Of a DNA stretch of 9,540 bases, positions 1 to 6,241 are shown piece after piece. The first letter of the stretch is position 1; each line of letters starts with the position of its first letter. The position numbers and the translations under genes are program-made. Source of the DNA: Selenomonas sp. AE3005 (GTDB taxonomy: Bacteria > Bacillota > Negativicutes > Selenomonadales > Selenomonadaceae); NCBI RefSeq assembly GCF_905233635.1, contig NZ_CAJODG010000066.1, forward strand, positions 1-9,540, read 5' to 3'. The notes beneath the pieces were generated by a model. That model worked only from the letters and a program-made list of their open reading frames with translations, had not been told where the DNA came from and did not search any database.

Positions 1-58
1 AGCGGCGGAGAGCACTATCGATTGATTCGTTTTTACCAACTTTAATTTCGTTTGCCAT
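1..58 (-). CDS. rpsU: 30S ribosomal protein S21, N-terminal 19 codons (cut by window edge)
   Basis: The reverse strand from position 58 starts with ATG and reads MANEIKVGKNESIDSALRR, which matches the conserved beginning of bacterial ribosomal protein S21 (basic, with the E-S-I-D-x-A-L-R-R signature). S21 sits on the 30S subunit near the anti-Shine-Dalgarno end of 16S rRNA and helps initiation. The gene runs off the left edge, so only about a third of the usual protein of about 58 residues is seen. A very G-rich ribosome site (GGAGGGGGGG, 67-76) lies 8 bases before the ATG. Its position after hinT in the same direction is the common order in Firmicutes-type genomes. It also has its own strong promoter (118-147), which fits the need for high expression. 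Confidence 0.93.
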   Translation of the reverse strand, partial: MANEIKVGKNESIDSALRR

Positions 59-117
59 CTATTTTTCCCCCCCTCCACTTAACATGGGAGTTTGTGTTTT
101 CATAACTACACCACGCT

Positions 118-147
118 ATTATACAATAATAATGTGAGGCATGTCAA
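118..147 (-). promoter_or_regulatory. Consensus sigma-70 promoter of rpsU
   Basis: On the minus strand a perfect -35 TTGACA (142-147) and a perfect -10 TATAAT (118-123) are separated by 18 bases. The predicted start of transcription is near 111, which leaves a leader of about 50 bases before the rpsU ATG at 58. The promoter lies just after the hinT stop codon, so rpsU can be transcribed independently of the upstream operon. No hairpin terminator is visible between hinT and this promoter, so read-through from hinT is also possible. Confidence 0.8.
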
Positions 148-166
148 CACAAATCCACATAAATCA

Positions 167-514
167 TCAGCCGGGGGGCCATTGCAGGGAACGCCCGCCT
201 AAGAGGTGGAAATGCAGATGTTTGACCGTCTGACCGCCTTCATCGCCAGTATTGGCAACCACACGGAACCCGGACTCAGCCACGCCCAGTTCCCGGGCCA
301 GCTGCGGAATCACATCCACCAGAATATGAGCTGCCAGCTCTTTATCTTCAGCTTTCAGCGCAGCCACACTTTCCACATGTTTTTTGGGGATAACCAGCAC
401 ATGCACCGGCGCCTGTGGTTCCAGGTCCTTAAACGCAATAACCTGCTCGTCCTCAAATACCACGGTAGAAGGAATTTCCTTGCTTGCAATCTTGCAAAAA
501 ATACAATCTGCCAT
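167..514 (-). CDS. hinT: HIT-family nucleotide-binding hydrolase (HinT-like)
   Basis: This is a 115-residue protein of the histidine triad superfamily, branch I (HinT/PKCI-like), whose known members hydrolyse purine nucleoside phosphoramidates and acyl-adenylates in the cytoplasm. The triad signature HLHFHLLGG lies near the C terminus (histidines at 99, 101 and 103 from the chosen start). It is preceded by the typical N-terminal AFKDLEPQAPVHVLVIPKKH stretch and by GQTVK just before the triad. The protein ends soon after the triad, as is usual for HinT. Two adjacent ATG codons are possible (517 and 514). The Shine-Dalgarno AGGAGG (523-528) is 5 bases from the first and 8 from the second, and MADCIFCKI is the usual family start, so I chose 514. 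The natural substrate is not known from sequence. It lies between mgsA and rpsU; an isolated TATAAT at 547-552 could be a weak promoter but lacks a well-spaced -35. Confidence 0.93.
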   Translation of the reverse strand: MADCIFCKIASKEIPSTVVFEDEQVIAFKDLEPQAPVHVLVIPKKHVESVAALKAEDKELAAHILVDVIPQLARELGVAESGFRVVANTGDEGGQTVKHLHFHLLGGRSLQWPPG

Positions 515-593
515 CATTTACACCTCCTTTGCAAATCACATACTTTATTATATTCGCGTTAAGTTGCCAAATACCTGCTTTTAAATGAAAAAA

Positions 594-974
594 TTAACTG
601 TTTAATTTCTGTGCTGCATAAGCGAGCAGAATGTGGGCGCTCTTGCGATTGGTAGCCAGCGGAATATTGTGCACATCGCACAGGCGCAGCAAGGCATTGA
701 TATCCGGCTCGTGCGGCTGGGACGTCAGCGGATCACGCAGGAAGATTACATACTGCACCTTTTCCGTAGCCACCAGGGCACCAATCTGCTGGTCACCGCC
801 CAAGGGGCCGCTCATCATCGTCTCCACTTCGAGCCCCAGCTTTTCCTTGAGCTGCGTCCCGGTGGTACGCGTTGCCACCAAATGAAATTTTGCCAGCAGT
901 TCCTTATGATTACCGGCAAAATCCAGCATCTCGTCCTTCTTCTTGTCATGAGCAATCAATGCAATAGTTTCCAT
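594..974 (-). CDS. mgsA: Methylglyoxal synthase
   Basis: This 126-residue cytoplasmic enzyme converts dihydroxyacetone phosphate to methylglyoxal and phosphate, a bypass of lower glycolysis used when phosphate is short or sugar phosphates build up. The active-site pattern of the family is complete: H9 in ALIAHDKKK, T38-G39-T40 phosphate-binding residues, D61 in SGPLGGDQQIGA, D81 in the DPL turn, H88 and D91 in QPHEPD, and ATNRKSA near the end. By alignment from memory these correspond to E. coli His19, Asp71, Asp91, His98 and Asp101 with a constant offset of ten. Length is close to the Gram-positive form (about 137) and shorter than E. coli (152). A Shine-Dalgarno AGAAGG lies 8 bases before the ATG. 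mgsA is not part of the common prmA-rsmE-mtaB-HIT order, so its place between mtaB and hinT appears lineage-specific. A hairpin upstream (1004-1041) may limit read-through from mtaB. Confidence 0.95.
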   Translation of the reverse strand: METIALIAHDKKKDEMLDFAGNHKELLAKFHLVATRTTGTQLKEKLGLEVETMMSGPLGGDQQIGALVATEKVQYVIFLRDPLTSQPHEPDINALLRLCDVHNIPLATNRKSAHILLAYAAQKLNS

Positions 975-1003
975 AAATACAGCCTTCTTTCATAGATAAA
1001 TAA

Positions 1004-1041
1004 AATCCTCACTAAAAAGTTCTACCTTACTAGTGAGGATT
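1004..1041 (-). terminator. Hairpin between mtaB and mgsA (terminator or attenuator)
   Basis: Perfect 11-bp arms AATCCTCACTA (1004-1014) and TAGTGAGGATT (1031-1041) enclose a 16-base loop. On the minus strand the stem begins 23 bases after the mtaB stop codon and is followed by TTTTATTTAT, a broken U-tract. This looks like a weak intrinsic terminator. Only about 30 bases remain between it and the mgsA ATG, too few for a full promoter, so partial read-through (attenuation) or an mRNA-processing or stability role is as likely as full termination. Confidence 0.55.
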
Positions 1042-1064
1042 CCTTTATATCATCAGCGTATTTA

Positions 1065-2357
1065 TTATTTTACCGTGCCCCAGACACCATCTTTATAGAG
1101 TTTTTCCAGCGTCACTTCATAAATTTCGCCACTCTCTACCGGGCTGTCCGTATAAACGCGGATGTAATTATCCGTCAGGCCGTCCGTGATGCCATCATTA
1201 TTGGTTTCAAACAGGACGCGCATGGTCTGCCCCAGGAAAGATTTATGAAACTCCTCCGTCTTGCGGCTGGCCAGTTCCTGCATGCGGTGTGCCCTTTCCT
1301 TTTTGACCTGCTCAGGCACCTGGTCTTTCCGTGCGGCCGCCGGTGTACCGTTGCGCTTGGAGTACGGGAACACGTGCATACGGGAAAAGTTCATCTGCTC
1401 GACAAATTTCAGGCTGTCGGCAAACTGTTCCTCCGTTTCCCCGGGAAAGCCGACGATGATATCCGTCGACACAGCCACACCGGGAATCTCGTTCTCGATA
1501 CGGGCAATCAGCCGGCCGAACTCTGCCGTATCATAATGACGGTTCATATCTTTGAGCACACTATCCGAACCGGCCTGCAGCGGCAGGTGCAGATGGGCAC
1601 AGAAACGTTCATCATCACGGATAAGCTGGAATAATGCCGGTGAAACTTCGATGGATTCCAGGGAACTTAAACGCAGGCGTTTGAGCCCCTCCACCTTCAG
1701 CACTTCGCGGCAGGCATCGGCTAAATCTATATCACCGGGCAGGTCACGGCCATAAGCGCCCAGATGAATCCCTGTCAGCACAATTTCCTTAAAACCGGCA
1801 GCCACAAGTTTTTTCGCCTCACTGTGAATCTTATCCAAATGCCGGGACTTCACCGGACCGCGGGCGTAGGGAATAATACAATAAGAACAGAAATTCTGGC
1901 AGCCGTCCTCTATTTTCAAGAAAGCACGCGTGCGCTGGGGCATATCATAGATGGGAATATCTTCAAACTCATGGGAGTCCATGATATTGCCTACCTCGTC
2001 CAAAATGCCGTCCTCCCGGGCAGCACGTTCCACGTATTCCACAATCTTACTGCGTTCCTTCGTGCCCAGCACCACGCGGACGCCTTCAATCGCCTTGATT
2101 TCCTCCGGGTGTACCTGCGAATAGCAGCCGCAGACAGCAATGATGGCATTCTCATTCGTCCGCTGCGCCCGGCGGATAATCTGCCGGGATTTCCGGTCAC
2201 CCAGGCTCGTCACCGAGCAGGTATTTATCACATAAAAATCCGCCTTTTCCTCAAAGGGCACAATTTCATAGCCGCTTTTCTTGAACAGGCCTTCCATGGT
2301 TTCCGTTTCAAACTGATTGACCTTGCAGCCCAAGGTCGTAAGTGCCACCTTTGGCAA
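1065..2357 (-). CDS. mtaB: tRNA (N6-L-threonylcarbamoyladenosine37-C2)-methylthiotransferase
   Basis: This 430-residue radical-SAM enzyme adds a methylthio group to t6A at position 37 of ANN-decoding tRNAs, giving ms2t6A. Three parts are visible. The N-terminal UPF0004 domain has cysteines C11 (LGCKVNQFE), C47 (INTCSVT) and C78 (CGCYSQ) for the auxiliary [4Fe-4S] cluster. The radical-SAM core has the CxxxCxxC motif at C153, C157 and C160 (DGCQNFCSYCIIPYARG). A C-terminal TRAM-like stretch runs from about residue 370 to 430. The NTCSVTS and LGCKVNQFETE wording favours the MtaB (B. subtilis YqeV) branch over MiaB or RimO. The start codon is TTG at 2357, supported by the Shine-Dalgarno AAAGGAAG six bases upstream and by the family N terminus. 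It lies 16 bases after rsmE in the same operon. Confidence 0.95.
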   Translation of the reverse strand: MPKVALTTLGCKVNQFETETMEGLFKKSGYEIVPFEEKADFYVINTCSVTSLGDRKSRQIIRRAQRTNENAIIAVCGCYSQVHPEEIKAIEGVRVVLGTKERSKIVEYVERAAREDGILDEVGNIMDSHEFEDIPIYDMPQRTRAFLKIEDGCQNFCSYCIIPYARGPVKSRHLDKIHSEAKKLVAAGFKEIVLTGIHLGAYGRDLPGDIDLADACREVLKVEGLKRLRLSSLESIEVSPALFQLIRDDERFCAHLHLPLQAGSDSVLKDMNRHYDTAEFGRLIARIENEIPGVAVSTDIIVGFPGETEEQFADSLKFVEQMNFSRMHVFPYSKRNGTPAAARKDQVPEQVKKERAHRMQELASRKTEEFHKSFLGQTMRVLFETNNDGITDGLTDNYIRVYTDSPVESGEIYEVTLEKLYKDGVWGTVK

Positions 2358-2373
2358 AATAATACTTCCTTTC

Positions 2374-3111
2374 TTAACCTAAGTCGCCGTTTTCATACTG
2401 GGCAACCGTAACCGCCGCCACAGCCGCTGTTTCCGCGCGCAAAATACGAGGCCCCAGCGTCACCGCTTTGCCGCCGCAGGCCTGAACCTGCGCCGCCTCT
2501 TCCAGGGTAAAGCCGCCCTCCGGGCCGATGAGCAGCACGAGGCGCTTGCCCTGCGCCGCCTGCAAACATGATTTTACCGTATATTCTTCTTCATTTTCGT
2601 AACAAAAGACAATTTCCGTTGTCTCTGTACCGCCATTATCCGCCAGCAGCTTTGACAAGTCAGTGATGGGCGTAACTTCGGTCAGCGCGGTCCGGCCGCA
2701 CTGCTTGGCCGCCTCAGCGGCGATTTTCTGCCAGCGTTCCTGCCGCGCTGCCGCCTTTTTGGCATCATAGCGCACGACACAATTGTGGCTTTTCACGGGG
2801 ATAATTTCTGTTACTCCCAGCTCTACCGCCTTTTGCACCACATAGTCCATCTTATCAGCCTTTAACAGACATTGCGCCAGCACCAGTTCCAGCGGTGATT
2901 CCGTATTAGCCGCCAGCCGTTCTTTCAGCGTCAGAGTCACAGCCTCTTCCCGAAAGGCCGTCATTTCCATCAGCGCGACCTGTCCGGCATCGTCTACCAC
3001 CGTGACTTTCTGCCCGGCTTTGGCGCGCATGACATGCATGAGATGATGGGCATCACTACCGGTTATTTCGATGGTATCGGCCAGCAGCCCCTTATAAAAC
3101 AGCCGTCTCAT
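2374..3111 (-). CDS. rsmE: 16S rRNA (uracil1498-N3)-methyltransferase
   Basis: This 245-residue SPOUT-class methyltransferase methylates N3 of U1498 in 16S rRNA of the 30S subunit. The N-terminal PUA-like region has the family signature DAHHLMHVMRAKAGQ (about residues 20-34). The C-terminal SPOUT trefoil-knot has LLIGPEGGFTLEEA (about 194-207) and LGPRILRAETA (219-229), which together form the SAM site. Length equals the usual 240-250. The ATG overlaps the prmA stop codon as ATGA (4-bp overlap at 3108-3111), which implies translational coupling. mtaB follows after a 16-base gap. Pairing with prmA and mtaB is the widespread arrangement for this gene. Confidence 0.96.
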   Translation of the reverse strand: MRRLFYKGLLADTIEITGSDAHHLMHVMRAKAGQKVTVVDDAGQVALMEMTAFREEAVTLTLKERLAANTESPLELVLAQCLLKADKMDYVVQKAVELGVTEIIPVKSHNCVVRYDAKKAAARQERWQKIAAEAAKQCGRTALTEVTPITDLSKLLADNGGTETTEIVFCYENEEEYTVKSCLQAAQGKRLVLLIGPEGGFTLEEAAQVQACGGKAVTLGPRILRAETAAVAAVTVAQYENGDLG

Positions 3112-4058
3112 TTATTTTCTCCACGGCTGATGGTCATAGCCACCCAGCCTTTTTCTTCTGTCACCTTATCGACCACAAAGCCATGCGCCAGACATGCCTC
3201 CGTCACGTCCGGCAGACGTTCGGAAATGATACCCGACGCCAGCAGATGGCCGCCCACGGCCAGGTGTTCGTCCAGCTCATCAAACAGCATAATGATAATG
3301 TCAGCAATAATATTGGCAACAATCAAATCTGCTTTGCCGTCAAAAGATTTCAGGATATCGCTGACACCGGTCCTGACCACATCGCTCACACCATTTTGGC
3401 GGATATTTTCCGTGGCCACCTCGACCGCTACTTTGTCATAGTCCATAGCCGTAACATCAGTAGCGCCCAATTTAGCTGCCGCGATCGAGAGCACACCGGA
3501 ACCGGTGCCCACATCAAAGACACGCATACCGCCCTTGACAAGCGTTTCCAGTTCGCGAATGCACATAGCCGTGGTGGGATGTGTGCCCGTACCAAAGGCT
3601 GAGCCGGGATCCAGCTCAATCACGATATCATCAGGGCTGGCCTCATAATCCTCCCAGGCAGGCTTTATCACAATCATGCCGCCGACTTTTTCCGGATGGA
3701 AATACGCCTTCCAGTTATCAGCCCAGTCCTCATCACGAACTGTATTCCACGAGATTGTGCATGGCCCCTTTTCCATATCATCATCGGTCAAAGCCTTGAA
3801 CTCTTTAATACGCAGCTCAAAGGTACGCAGCTTATCGTCCAAATCCTCGTCCATGGGCAGGTAAGCCTTCACCGTTACAATGCTGGTATCTGCCGCCCGT
3901 TCAATTCCGGAAAAATCCCACTGGCCGGCATCTATATAGTTGTTGAGCAGTTCCGGGTCCTCAATAACCACCCCGGAGGCCCCCAAATCATGATAAATTT
4001 CCGCCACCACGTCCGTGGCCTCATGAGTCGTCTGAATACTGACTTCCGCCCACTGCAT
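3108..4058 (-). CDS. prmA: Ribosomal protein L11 methyltransferase
   Basis: This 316-residue SAM-dependent enzyme trimethylates amino groups of ribosomal protein L11. The N-terminal L11-recognition domain (MQWAEVSI..., about 1-90) is followed by the methyltransferase fold. That fold has LDPGSAFGTGTHPTT (about 149-163), glycine-rich motif I DVGTGSGVLSIAAAKLGA (about 182-199) and the LIVANIIADI motif (about 245-254), which plays the part of the NPP-like catalytic loop. An ATG two codons upstream (4064) is also open, but the Shine-Dalgarno AAGGAG is only 2 bases from it and 8 from the ATG at 4058. The family usually begins M(K/Q)W, so 4058 is the better start. It is the first gene of a prmA-rsmE-mtaB operon driven by the promoter at 4094-4122, and it overlaps rsmE by 4 bases. 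Confidence 0.96.
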   Translation of the reverse strand: MQWAEVSIQTTHEATDVVAEIYHDLGASGVVIEDPELLNNYIDAGQWDFSGIERAADTSIVTVKAYLPMDEDLDDKLRTFELRIKEFKALTDDDMEKGPCTISWNTVRDEDWADNWKAYFHPEKVGGMIVIKPAWEDYEASPDDIVIELDPGSAFGTGTHPTTAMCIRELETLVKGGMRVFDVGTGSGVLSIAAAKLGATDVTAMDYDKVAVEVATENIRQNGVSDVVRTGVSDILKSFDGKADLIVANIIADIIIMLFDELDEHLAVGGHLLASGIISERLPDVTEACLAHGFVVDKVTEEKGWVAMTISRGENK

Positions 4059-4093
4059 GTACATCGCTCCTTTATTTTTTCAGCAATTACCTA

Positions 4094-4122
4094 ATTATAT
4101 AGGCTTACTCCACTGCCGTCAA
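4094..4122 (-). promoter_or_regulatory. Sigma-70 promoter of the prmA-rsmE-mtaB operon
   Basis: On the minus strand -35 TTGACG (4117-4122) and -10 TATAAT (4094-4099) are separated by exactly 17 bases. The predicted start is near 4087, giving a leader of roughly 28 bases before the prmA ATG at 4058. The promoter fills the gap after the FliB-like gene and makes the ribosome-modification operon independent of the accessory genes and of dnaKJ. Confidence 0.8.
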
Positions 4123-4144
4123 TCATTTAACAGTTTCATTTTCC

Positions 4145-4990
4145 TCAGGCCAGCAGGTTCAGCAGTATTCTGACATTGTCGGTGCTGTATTCAATCTGCT
4201 CCGACCAGCGGCGTATTGACTCGTCAAGTTGACCGGTCAATTGATATGTCAGATAAATAAAATCGGCATTAAACTGCGCATAAGAAAGCACCGTCCCCCA
4301 GCCATACTGCGGCACATGCTCCAGGGCACGATAAAGAATATACTGATAAACACGGTCAAAGGCCCGTGGCACTTCCGCTCCCATAGCCAACGGTTCAGCG
4401 CGCAGCTGCGCCAGCTGTGCCGTCCACGCCGCATCAATAGGCTCTGTCTTGACCATGCCCGATAGGACAAAATCGGCATCATCAGCCGTAAGACCAGTCT
4501 GATAACCTAAATCTTCATCACTTGCCGGCAGGTCTAAGCGCCGCAATAATTCTTTCAGCGGCCAGCTCTCACCTATTTCCGTCCGCAAGCTCAGCGGCGC
4601 TGTATCAGCCAGCAGCAGCTCACAGCTTTTTTCACAGCTCAGTCCCACTCCGGCCAGTTCATAATCGCCCACGGTCACAAAAAAGCGCGGATGATTCGTA
4701 CAAATATCACAAAGTATGGACTCATCAGCCGTGCGAATTAGTTCACACAGCCCATCCGCACACAAAAACGGGCAGCGGTCCCCCTCCCGCAGACGAAATT
4801 GCCAAACACCAGCGGCTGCAACGATATTTTGCCGGATTTTTTCGCCGAGCTCTCCCCCCAGCTGCTGATATTTTGCCGCCGTGGACTCATCAATATCAAT
4901 TTCCCAGCCTGCGCAGCAGGTATGCCGGCACTTATCTGCCTTGCAGCAAAAATCATCGTAAAAATCAGGATATATTGTCACTAAACTCAA
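4145..4990 (-). CDS. FliB-like flagellin/protein lysine N-methylase
   Basis: This 281-residue cysteine-rich protein resembles the FliB (lysine-N-methylase) family, which methylates lysines of flagellin and is reported to use an iron-sulfur cluster. The N-terminal signature is present: C15-C16, then K-x-x-K-C21 and C25-C26-A-G-W with the following IDID. Further cysteines are C73, C77, C82, C94, C97, C119 and C123, in the order typical of the family (RCPFLC..LC, LCDICTNHPRF, LSCEKSC). The C terminus (WSEQIEYSTDNVRILLNLLA) matches the usual family ending. The protein is therefore complete, though shorter than the about 400 residues of Salmonella FliB because the middle is reduced. The start codon is TTG at 4990 with GAGGAG seven bases upstream. 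No flagellar gene is in the window, so flagellin as substrate is inferred from the family only; another protein target is possible. Confidence 0.82.
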   Translation of the reverse strand: MSLVTIYPDFYDDFCCKADKCRHTCCAGWEIDIDESTAAKYQQLGGELGEKIRQNIVAAAGVWQFRLREGDRCPFLCADGLCELIRTADESILCDICTNHPRFFVTVGDYELAGVGLSCEKSCELLLADTAPLSLRTEIGESWPLKELLRRLDLPASDEDLGYQTGLTADDADFVLSGMVKTEPIDAAWTAQLAQLRAEPLAMGAEVPRAFDRVYQYILYRALEHVPQYGWGTVLSYAQFNADFIYLTYQLTGQLDESIRRWSEQIEYSTDNVRILLNLLA

Positions 4991-5011
4991 ACCAAAACTC
5001 CTCTTAATATT

Positions 5012-5227
5012 TCATGACATAATCCACGCATCAAGAAAGGCCATCTGTTCGGCAGTATGTATGAATCACACCCTGAGCCTCCAGTTCAGCCTCCGTCACC
5101 TGAGCCCATTTCATCATATCCAAAATAAGACGCTCCATATCCACAAGCGGCGAGATGAAATACGCCCGTCCAAGTTCACCAGCACCAACATTCCCGAAAA
5201 ATCACTGAATTTCTTACTATGCGCCAT
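5012..5227 (-). pseudogene. Remnant of a 70-codon unknown gene, broken by two frameshifts
   Basis: No intact frame exists here, but three consecutive frames join into one protein-like reading on the minus strand. From the ATG at 5227 it reads MAHSKKFSDFSGMLVLVNLD. The frame then changes within 5161-5171 to AYFISPLVDMERLILDMMK and WAQVTEAELEAQGVIH. It changes again at the tandem TATG-TATG (5056-5063 on plus) to TAEQMAFLDAWIMS and a stop at 5012-5014. One lost base plus one 4-bp tandem duplication account exactly for the length: 216 bases corresponds to 213, or 70 residues plus stop. I do not recognise the family. It lies 21 bases upstream of the FliB-like gene in the same direction, so the two may once have been cotranscribed. 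The original start is unsure, as no good ribosome site precedes 5227. Confidence 0.55.
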
Positions 5228-5236
5228 ATTATATCA
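5228..5236 (-). promoter_or_regulatory. Possible extended -10 promoter for the remnant and FliB-like gene
   Basis: The minus strand reads TGATATAAT, an extended -10 (TGnTATAAT) with no convincing -35 at the right distance. It could drive transcription through the broken small gene into the FliB-like gene. If real, transcription would start near 5221, just downstream of the remnant's first ATG. It lies in the interval between this unit and the plus-strand peptide gene that starts at 5338. Confidence 0.3.
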
Positions 5237-5337
5237 CATTTTTCTGCATTATTTTTCGCAAATCATGTAATGCTTTTTCTTTTCCTGCGTATATATAGAC
5301 ATAAAGACAAACACAAAAACTTTTAGGGGTGATTACC

Positions 5338-5709
5338 ATGACTAAGAACACTGAACTGAAAGAAGTACTGGATTTGGAAGAGCTGGACCAGGTATCCGGC
5401 GGCACGTTAGACGAAGTATACGAATTAGCTGGTGCCTTCTGCCAAAAGGGTGGAACCTGCGGCAAAGCCATCGGCAGTGCTTTAGGAGCCGTAAAGAGCG
5501 CCGGCATTGGCAGGCTGGCCGGCCCCTTTAATATAGCCCTCAGCGGCGCTGTCGGTAATGGGCTTAACCAGCTGGGCATTAAATCCGATATGAGCGTAGG
5601 CTTAGTCGGTACTGGCTTATTCGCCAGCAAAAACTCCTACTCCCTGAATGGCAAATCCCTCAGCCAGAGCGAAGTCCTCAGCATGATTCACGATGCCGAA
5701 GTTGTGTAA
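5338..5709 (+). CDS. Double-glycine-leader secreted peptide (bacteriocin-like)
   Basis: This is the only well-supported plus-strand gene here: 123 residues. The first 22 residues (MTKNTELKEVLDLEELDQVSGG) form a typical double-glycine leader, with hydrophobics at L13, L16 and V19 before S-G21-G22. Such leaders are cut by C39-peptidase ABC transporters. The mature part (about 101 residues) begins TLDEVYELAGAF. It has a C35-x5-C41 pair that could form a small disulfide loop, then a glycine/alanine-rich stretch with GxxxG spacings (about 38-80), typical of membrane-active class II bacteriocins and class II microcins. A polar tail (about 97-123) is less usual. A GTG at 5329 is open but lies inside the ribosome site AGGGGTGATT, so ATG 5338 (8 bases after AGGGG) is the start. 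No immunity, transporter or regulator gene is in the window. A TATATA at 5290-5297 may be its -10. A terminator follows at 5723-5757. Antibacterial activity is inferred, not shown. Confidence 0.75.
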   Translation: MTKNTELKEVLDLEELDQVSGGTLDEVYELAGAFCQKGGTCGKAIGSALGAVKSAGIGRLAGPFNIALSGAVGNGLNQLGIKSDMSVGLVGTGLFASKNSYSLNGKSLSQSEVLSMIHDAEVV

Positions 5710-5722
5710 AAGCATATAACAT

Positions 5723-5757
5723 AGAAACCCAGGCGAAAGCAAATCGCCTGGGTTTCT
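5723..5757. terminator. Strong stem-loop terminator between convergent genes
   Basis: A perfect 14-bp stem (5723-5736 with 5744-5757; core ACCCAGGCGA / TCGCCTGGGT) encloses the 7-base loop AAGCAAA. It begins 13 bases after the stop of the GG-leader peptide gene and lies between two genes that point at each other. On the plus strand the distal arm ends in TTTCTTAT, a short U-rich tail. On the minus strand the U-run is poor. It is most likely the terminator of the peptide gene, possibly also blocking read-through from the HEPN gene. Confidence 0.8.
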
Positions 5758-5812
5758 TATGCATAAATGTGTATGTTCTACTTTTCAGCCAACGTTCCCT
5801 ATACAATCGTGG

Positions 5813-6211
5813 CTACTCCACTTCAGCCAACCGCTTAGACAACTCTTTGTCCAAATCCTGCAAGGCAATTATGTAATCAGCAAAAATCACCTTCATGACC
5901 GTCAGAGCTTTTTCTTCATCGTACACATGAATAGCTATATTACGTTTCTTCAACATATCCAACCAAATTTTATCATCACTAAGCCAGCCCAGCTTATATG
6001 CTGACTTAAAAATTTCCCTTGGTGAGCCTGTAACCGCCTCAGCCACGCCATGCAGCTCCAATATTTCTTTAAGTGCCTTCCACGCCAGCTCAAACGTCAA
6101 ATTAAACTGCCATATTATCCCCATGCGATAAATCTCATTTTGCACCGCTAATTCTCTATCGGCCTGCGCTAAAACTGCCAGACCTCTGGCAAAAGACTCA
6201 TATTTTTTCAT
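5813..6211 (-). CDS. HI0074-family HEPN protein (HepT-like; nucleotidyltransferase substrate-binding)
   Basis: This 132-residue, all-helical protein is of the HI0074 / NTase_sub_bind family within the HEPN superfamily. Family hallmarks include the central FNLTFELAWKALKEILELHG helix (about 37-55), SPREIFKSAYKLGWL (63-77) and WLDMLKKRNIAIHVYDE (83-99). The last holds R90-N-I-A-I-H95-V-Y97, an exact RX4HXY motif. In HepT/MntA toxin-antitoxin pairs the R and H are needed for RNase activity and the Y is AMPylated by the MNT-domain antitoxin. HI0074-type genes normally sit beside such a minimal nucleotidyltransferase gene. Here none is present: upstream, 30 bases away, is a metallopeptidase gene, and downstream is only the terminator and a convergent gene. 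The ATG at 6211 has a weak ribosome site (GGGTGAG). Cotranscription with the metallopeptidase gene is likely. Toxicity is inferred. Confidence 0.85.
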   Translation of the reverse strand: MKKYESFARGLAVLAQADRELAVQNEIYRMGIIWQFNLTFELAWKALKEILELHGVAEAVTGSPREIFKSAYKLGWLSDDKIWLDMLKKRNIAIHVYDEEKALTVMKVIFADYIIALQDLDKELSKRLAEVE

Positions 6212-6241
6212 GCTTACTCACCCAAATCTATCTATGCCCTT

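Noticed and set aside
547..570. Promoter for hinT (TTGGCA and TATAAT)
   Set aside because: The spacing is only 12 bases, too short for a sigma-70 promoter; kept only as an isolated -10 remark.
591..607. AT-only hairpin over the mgsA stop codon (AAATTAA / TTAATTT)
   Set aside because: The 7-bp stem has no G-C pairs, so it is too weak to call a terminator despite the following T-run.
1764..2411. 215-codon open frame on the plus strand
   Set aside because: It is antisense to mtaB, which has complete catalytic motifs; no independent support.
4145..4990. C-terminal truncation of the FliB-like protein
   Set aside because: Although short, its ending matches the usual family C terminus, so the difference is internal and the gene is complete.
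5061..5270. 69-codon open frame on the plus strand
   Set aside because: It is opposite the frameshifted remnant gene, has no ribosome site and has His/Ser/Leu-rich low-quality composition.
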